Positions 58,414-64,000 of a stretch of DNA of 64,000 nucleotides are shown one piece after another. The position numbers were made by a program, and so were the translations under genes. Positions within the stretch are counted from its first letter, which is position 1. Every line of letters begins with the position of its first letter. The notes beneath the pieces are model-generated. The model made no database searches, was not told the DNA's origin, and worked only from the letters and a program-made list of their open reading frames with translations. Origin of the DNA: Parietaria judaica (taxonomy: Eukaryota > Streptophyta > Magnoliopsida > Rosales > Urticaceae); contig OX940863.1 in the NCBI GenBank assembly GCA_954871525.1, positions 8,532,001-8,596,000 of the forward strand, read 5' to 3'.

Positions 58414-60435
58414 TTATAATCTAAGTTGAAGCTGATCTGAGCATTGACCTTCCCTCGAACTACCTTCTTCGCCCGTCAAGGTCGCCGGCGCGGGCCCGGG
58501 GGCGCGGTTCGGTACTTGGTACGGCGCTTTCGACGCCACCCTGAATGTTACAAAGAAAATAAACCCTTAGTACTAATAAGTATTACATGAAATATAGTTT
58601 CTTAAATAATAATGAAAACTGATACGACGTGTTTACCTGTCTTTCCTCTTCTCCAAGAACCGGTGGAGCGAGTTTCTTCTCGCAATGGGCAGATCTGCAA
58701 AACGAGAGAGCGAAAAACGTTACACGAAGATTCTCGTATATCGTGAATGTTAAATATATTTATATTTATAAATATCATAATCGTTGATGGAAGCGTGTGT
58801 CGCATTCAGATCTTAAAAAACTAACCACATATTCGGTCCATTATAGCTTTTGTATTTGTATCTCAACGTGTTAAATTATGATCTTTTAACATGTTTAGGT
58901 CATTACTTTTAGTAATTAATGGTAATTATTCTTATTGAATACTAACCAAATTGCATAATTGGTCAAAAGCTCTATTTAAACGTGTTAATTACGATAATTT
59001 TTTGTTTAAATCATTGCGACGAACTTAAAAAGCAACGCTCACCAGATCCGTTGGCGGGCTCGGAGGGTCGTGGTTGCATCAGAGGCTGATCACTCTTCTT
59101 CTGCTTATTATTATTATCGCTGTCCTCCTCAATGTTGACGCTAATGTTAATGTCAATCTCGGCCTTCTTAGTGACGACAGGCAACACAGGATTCGGTGGT
59201 TCGGGAGAAACAGATGCAGACTTGCTCAGATCGATATGCTCAATCACCACGGGCTCTGGAACAGGGATGCGGCCTTTGATGTTGGAGCTTCCCTTTCTCG
59301 CCAAAGCTATCACATCGTTGGCTCTGTCTCCGTTGAGACCGTTGAACACCAGAACTTGGCCCGCGAAAAAAATCGTCATCTGAGAACCTTCCTGCTTCAT
59401 AACCGGCATTCGAATCGGAACCATTGCTTTACAACTTGTAGATTTCCTATAAAAAGATAAGAACGAAGAAATGGATTCAGTGTTTTTTTTTTCTTCTCGT
59501 TTACAGACAAGTTGTTCGAGCTAGAAGTGAAACCATAAGCGGGGACCGGGAATTAGACTACTTTCTCCCATTTTCGTTTTCCGGGAATTAATTTAATTAT
59601 TGTAAAATCCATTTTTTTGGGAACCAGTACAAACATGGAACTGGGACCGTTAAAAAAGGCGGTTGAAACCAGTACTTACTAAAACAATTTATATCTAAAA
59701 AATAAAAATTCAGGACCAAGAATTCCACTACTCCGATTTCCGTAAACCGGTCCCGTTGACCCCGTATCGTAAAAATTGATGATCTTAAACCCCGGCGTCG
59801 GGAACAGCTATAAAATTTCACCCGGGGTTTATCATAATCTAGCTTCTTCTAGTCCTAAAAAGTCATAAAATAAATTTTATTAAAAAAATTGTTCAATATC
59901 GTCAATTCTTATGAATGGAGTCATTTTTGTCATTGCATGGCCACACATAAAACGCTATTTTGAAGGATAATGTTTTATTAATAAAAATATTGGACCCAAG
60001 TTTCCTCTATCAACATTCAACGCTAAAACCAAAAATAAATGAATAAATAAATATTAAAAAAAACTAGCGCCATTCACAGTTCTCAATTCTCACACACACA
60101 CACACACACACACCTTAGATCAGCTTTATTGGCCTCTTCCGATTCGAGATCCACAACATCGTGACCGAAGCCCGAGGATTTCACCGTCGCCGGCGGAGCT
60201 CCGGCCAAACTCCTCGCCGTCGCTGAAGGCAAAAAAGCATCTCCGGTCAATTTCTTCGAAGACATCACCTCCGAAATTCTCTCAGTTCGTGGTTCGTACC
60301 TTTCGTTTCTGCATTTCCAGACACTCCGACGCCGAGACTCCTCTTCTCCTTGAGGAACTGGCTGAGCAGAGTGCACGCCTGAGCAAAGTTCGACCTCTCC
60401 GCCGGCGATTTTCCAGGTCTCTGGCCGGAAACCAT
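58414..60435 (-). CDS. JAZ5/6-type TIFY jasmonate repressor
   Basis: Five exons (60300-60435, 60114-60240, 59043-59446, 58637-58694, 58414-58540) give 283 residues with consistent phase; the exon 2 acceptor is the least certain. JAZ proteins repress MYC2-type factors and are degraded through COI1 when jasmonoyl-isoleucine is present. The N-terminal NT segment is SNFAQACTLLSQFLKEKRSL. The TIFY/ZIM domain is MTIFFAGQVLVFNGLNGDRA (TIFF in place of TIFY, as in JAZ5/6). The Jas motif has the degron DLPIARRNSLHRFLEKRKDR followed by VASKAPYQV, split by an intron in the usual Jas position. The last residues LQLRL form an EAR-type LxLxL motif that could recruit TOPLESS directly. The JAZ5/6 assignment rests on this end and the NT segment. 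Confidence 0.9.
60090..60113. repeat. (GT)n microsatellite at a JAZ 5' splice site
   Basis: On the gene strand, exon 2 ends CTAAG and the intron starts directly as GTGTGTGT for about 12 units. Confidence 0.9.
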
Positions 60436-60484
60436 GGCGCTTCTCCGATATTGGCGGCAAGATCTCGAGGAGAGAGAGAACCCT

Positions 60485-60486
<2 letters not shown>

Positions 60487-60512
<26 letters not shown>
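60487..60512. repeat. (GA)n microsatellite in JAZ leader
   Basis: Thirteen GA units about 50 bases upstream of the JAZ start codon (CT repeat on the gene strand). Confidence 0.9.
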
Positions 60513-60515
<3 letters not shown>

Positions 60516-60601
60516 GGAAGGCAATGAATTCCACTGGTATCGTTTGGACTTTGCTTCTTTTATTCCTCATCTTTTGGGGTCTTCCTCTCCTCGCATTTCC
60601 G

Positions 60602-60607
60602 CACGTG
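60602..60607. promoter_or_regulatory. G-box upstream of JAZ
   Basis: CACGTG about 170 bases upstream of the JAZ start codon. G-boxes are MYC2 sites, and JAZ promoters are usually jasmonate-induced through them. Confidence 0.55.
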
Positions 60608-60629
60608 TTTTTTGCTTCCGAATAAAGTG

Positions 60630-61019
60630 GTTAAGCTTTGGTGCTTCTTTATTTAAATCGTTTTTTATTTATTTTTAAAAGCTAAATAAATAATGGGACG
60701 CCGCCCCAACTCCACACGAGAGCGACTTTATTTATTTTATATTAAATGTAAGGGTCTAGTATTTTATTTTTATTTTTGCGTCAATAGTACTTAAAAGTTA
60801 CGAATTAGTGTCTACGTCCAATTCTGTTTAATTACTGTTTGCTTTTTTTTTTTTTTTTGGGTCTCGAAGTATATGAAATTAAACCTCGACACTATTTATA
60901 GCTTTTAAGTTCTATTGTTATTATAAAAATATCTTAACACACTTAGCATATGATTGAGGAGCAAATTAGTACAGGAACATTTAAGAGTCAAATTAACACG
61001 AAGTTATAGGTTTAAAGAA

Positions 61020-61077
<58 letters not shown>

Positions 61078-63143
61078 TGATACACGATAATAAGTATAAG
61101 TTCAAGTTCAACAACAAAGTATGTTGAGGGACAACTTGATACCTAATTAACTATTGATAAATTCAAGGAATATTAGTGACTTATGATATTAAATAAACTC
61201 GTTTTGAAATCACACGTGATTATTTAAGTTTGTACTAACAATAATGCTATATTCACTCGCATATTAGTTGTCATCTCGTATTTTAGTATATTCACGTGTA
61301 TTTCTATTAAAATTATGGTAATAACGGCAAAAGTATTACAAATTATTTGGGATAAAATAAAATCTAAAATCTTCGTGATAAAAGTAATAAAAATCCAATC
61401 TTATGCCCTGTTATATGTTTCAAAACGTCTTTTTTAAGTTGACTCCATTAAACACCACGGCCGGGTAAGCTGAAAATTTGTTCGGCGTCACGGTTCTGAA
61501 TTATTATTATTTTTTTCTGCAAAAAGTCAAACTAAACATATTTGGGTTTGTTCTATCTATACAAATACAATATTAATAATCATACACCACAATTTTGGCA
61601 ATATTAAAATCTTAAATCCACGTAAAAGATTAATGATATAACCAATTTTATTCGGTAATAAAGGAAAATCCTGAAATTTATTCAAAGAAATTAATTTGAT
61701 TGGTACGTCAGCTCAGCTCTTACATAGACATAGAGTACCTATTGGTTATCTACCACCAGTCTGTTGAAATTTAATAATTATCATTTATAAGCATGTGAAA
61801 CAAAACAACTAAATATAACTTTTATTAAATAATGACAGATGCTACCAATCAACTTTATTTTGCATTTTTTTGTTATGTAATTCGTATTTTAATTTTATAA
61901 AATAATTATATTGTATTTTAATTTTCATTGAATTTTTTTAATAAAATTTTCAATTTTTCAATTTTCTTTTCTATGTATCTCATATATAGAATGCTAAATT
62001 TTTTGTTCAACCCAAAAAAAAAAATTGATTTTAATAAAGATTTGGAATACATTATATTAAAAAAAAATAATCTCACTATTTTTTTTATCTCTATATAATC
62101 TATATATTTTATTTTTGTTCTTATGCAGCTTCTAATTTTATAATGTTATCCTTATACACTCTTTAACCTTCTTTTTATGTTTTTTTTTTAAATAACTTTA
62201 TTTTTTAATTTTTTTAATCTTTAAATTAAATAAAAATACAAAGTAAAAAATGTATACAAAATAATAAGCGGCATAAGAACACAACTACAAAATAAGAAAA
62301 TTTGTCTGTAACGAAATGTAGCTTTTAATGAAAAAAAATTAAAACAAACATAACGAAAATATAATTAACAAAAAATAAAATGTTCTTAAAGAATGTACTA
62401 GATAGCTAGGTTTAAAATGTCGCTTGCCGATGTCGTTTCGCATTTTTCGTTTTACGGATATATCGTTTGTCGATGGGTATGCCGATGGGCAAATCGTAAA
62501 AAAAGGGCATGCCGCATATACCACACTTTTTTCATAGGCATACCGCATGCCGATGGGGTTTTCGACGGTTATTTTGTAAAAAAATATTTGGGTATTTAAG
62601 CAAGATATTTATATAGGTTCAAAACTACATATTTAATAAATACAAGACATAATTGTATACAACAAAACACATTTGTAACTTAAATATGTAGTTGAAATGT
62701 ATAATATTAAGTCACTTTATTAGTTGAACTTGAAGTGTATAATATTAAGTCAAATTATTATGTGAAGTGAATATGTATGTTAAGTGTGTAATATTATGTG
62801 TATATGCATGTTAACAAATTTAATATTAGTTGAAGTGTATAATATTAAATGAATATGTATATTAAGTGTATATTTAACTTGAGAGTGTTATATTTAAATT
62901 TTGGTGACAGTTAAGGGGGGTTTAAATAAAATTTTATATAAATTAACACTAAAAAAAATTAAAACTAAGGTATTATTATACAAAAAAAAATAAAAAAAAT
63001 TGGAGCGGGTGGTTTGACTTTGAACCACACCCCTTCAATGAATGCTTCCGCCAATGGGTGAAGTTAATATGTATGTTAAGTGTATAATATTAAGTTAAAT
63101 TATTAGGTGAAGTGCATGTGTATGTTAAGTGTGAATGTGTGAT
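60630..63143. other. Gene-poor AT-rich region
   Basis: No supported gene. Holds an ATA microsatellite (61020-61076), a patch at 62415-62570 with repeated TGCCGATGGG/GCATGCCG words, and repeated GTATAATATTAAGT words (62700-62880, 63070-63100). Confidence 0.6.
61020..61076. repeat. (AAT)n microsatellite
   Basis: About 18 units of ATA/AAT. Confidence 0.95.
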
Positions 63144-63643
63144 TAGGGGTGGCAATTTGGGACCGGACACGAAACACGAAACGGTTACGACACGATTTAA
63201 ACGGGTCTGGGTCTACCGTAAATGGATCTGGGTCCAACCGAGTCGAACACGATTAACACGATCAAATAACGGGTAAACACAGCACAAACACGATAACACG
63301 ATGGGGCCCAATTAGACACGATTAAAGTGCAAAAAGTTACATTTTATATATGTTATTATGTATTTTAATACTTATTATATATAACATCTATGTTTTTTAC
63401 TTATAATAAATTAAATTAAGTTAAATGAGTATAAATTGAATTAATTTGACATTTTAAAATACATGACTATGTTAAATAGGTTAAACGGGTAGACACGATA
63501 AACGCGGTATTTAAATAGGGCGAGTCTGGGTCTCATCTTCTAACACGATATTTAAATGGGGTGGATCTGGGTGTACACAAAATAAGTAAAAAACGATTAA
63601 GACCCGGCACGAACACGACACGAAACCCGAATTGCCACCCCTG
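63144..63643. mobile_element. Non-autonomous hAT element
   Basis: 500 bases starting TAGGGGTGGCAATT and ending AATTGCCACCCCTG, the typical plant hAT terminus, flanked by an exact 8-base duplication TGTGTGAT (63136-63143 and 63644-63651). The interior is rich in ACACGA/ACACGATT words and has no transposase. Confidence 0.85.
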
Positions 63644-63651
63644 TGTGTGAT

Positions 63652-64000
63652 ATTAGTTGAATATCAAAAAGTCCCACATTGATAGATGACAATAGTTTGG
63701 TGATGTTTATATACTAAATATTTGGAACAATGGCTTGGGCCCTTTGGTTCATAGGATTTTGTGGATGAGAGGGGACTCACACAAATGTTCCACCACCACA
63801 CGCGCGCCGCCGTCTGGACGTGACGATGCGGGGTAGGGTCCTCTTGTGCAAGTATAATTATTTTAACCGAAAATTTAATTGGTATTTTTGTCGAAATTCA
63901 CCAAAAATATGATTTTTAGCAAAATTCCAACAATTTTTCGTAATTTTTACTCACAAGAACGAAAAACGATATTCCACCCACGTGCCCTTGCGAATTTCGC
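63652..64000. other. Possible LTR-like repeat cut by window edge
   Basis: AAAAGTCCCACATTGATAGA at 63667 followed by GGCTTGGGCC resembles the start of short plant LTR elements. No second copy or boundary is visible, so this is weak. Confidence 0.25.

Noticed and set aside
60265..60570. Longer JAZ start upstream through a Ser-Leu repeat
   Set aside because: The extra residues come from a CT microsatellite; the start at 60435 gives the family-like N-terminus.

Overview
This is a nuclear chromosome segment from a flowering plant, most likely a eudicot. It has many short exons with GT-AG introns, AT-rich intergenic DNA, plant-specific families (JAZ repressor, FLU, plastid KASII, UBP1, SPT20/PHL) and many mobile elements. 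From memory of Arabidopsis locus numbers, the content matches an ancestral block now split between the UBP1C-FLU-NUP107-HAOX1/HAOX2 cluster on chromosome 3 and the UBP1B-JAZ5 and PHL...JAZ6 segments on chromosome 1. The species cannot be named from the sequence.

Layout. At the left edge (1-4786, minus) is a divergent plastid 3-oxoacyl-ACP synthase II, cut by the window. A SAP plus CCCH zinc-finger protein follows (5932-8146, plus). Three tandem peroxisomal 2-hydroxy-acid oxidase (HAOX) genes occupy 9149-21076, with a rearranged Copia element (15043-17538) inserted 38 bases after the stop of copy 2. A nested transposon block (21321-23289) holds a dead LINE and a SINE. Then come an SPT20/PHL-like Gln-rich SAGA subunit (24321-29977, minus) and nucleoporin NUP107 (31201-40216, minus). 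Two near-identical, oppositely oriented Mutator-like elements (40984-44630 and 52658-56479) bracket UBP1 (45541-50076, plus) and FLU (50867-52373, minus). A JAZ5/6-type TIFY repressor (58414-60435, minus) is followed by gene-poor AT-rich DNA with a non-autonomous hAT element (63144-63643).

Main discovery. The two Mutator-like elements are Pack-MULEs carrying pieces of three host genes: ISY1, tubulin-folding cofactor D and an L-type lectin receptor kinase. They also carry a palindromic GTAAC satellite. Their 9-bp target-site duplications match crosswise: the outer left flank matches the inner flank of the right element, and the outer right flank matches the inner flank of the left element. This is the footprint of an inversion of the 8-kb UBP1-FLU segment by recombination between the two elements. 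The remembered Arabidopsis order (NUP107-FLU-UBP1) is what un-inverting the segment gives.

Other points: a Copia element whose two LTRs are inverted yet flanked by a 5-bp target duplication; a KASII paralogue with an open frame but a replaced TSTP active-site motif; GC-AG introns in the HAOX family; a SINE with a perfect 15-bp target duplication; and a JAZ splice donor sitting at the edge of a (GT)n repeat. Exon joins for the KASII-like, CCCH, three HAOX, SPT20, UBP1, FLU and JAZ genes were checked by hand for consistent phase. They have not been tested against transcripts.
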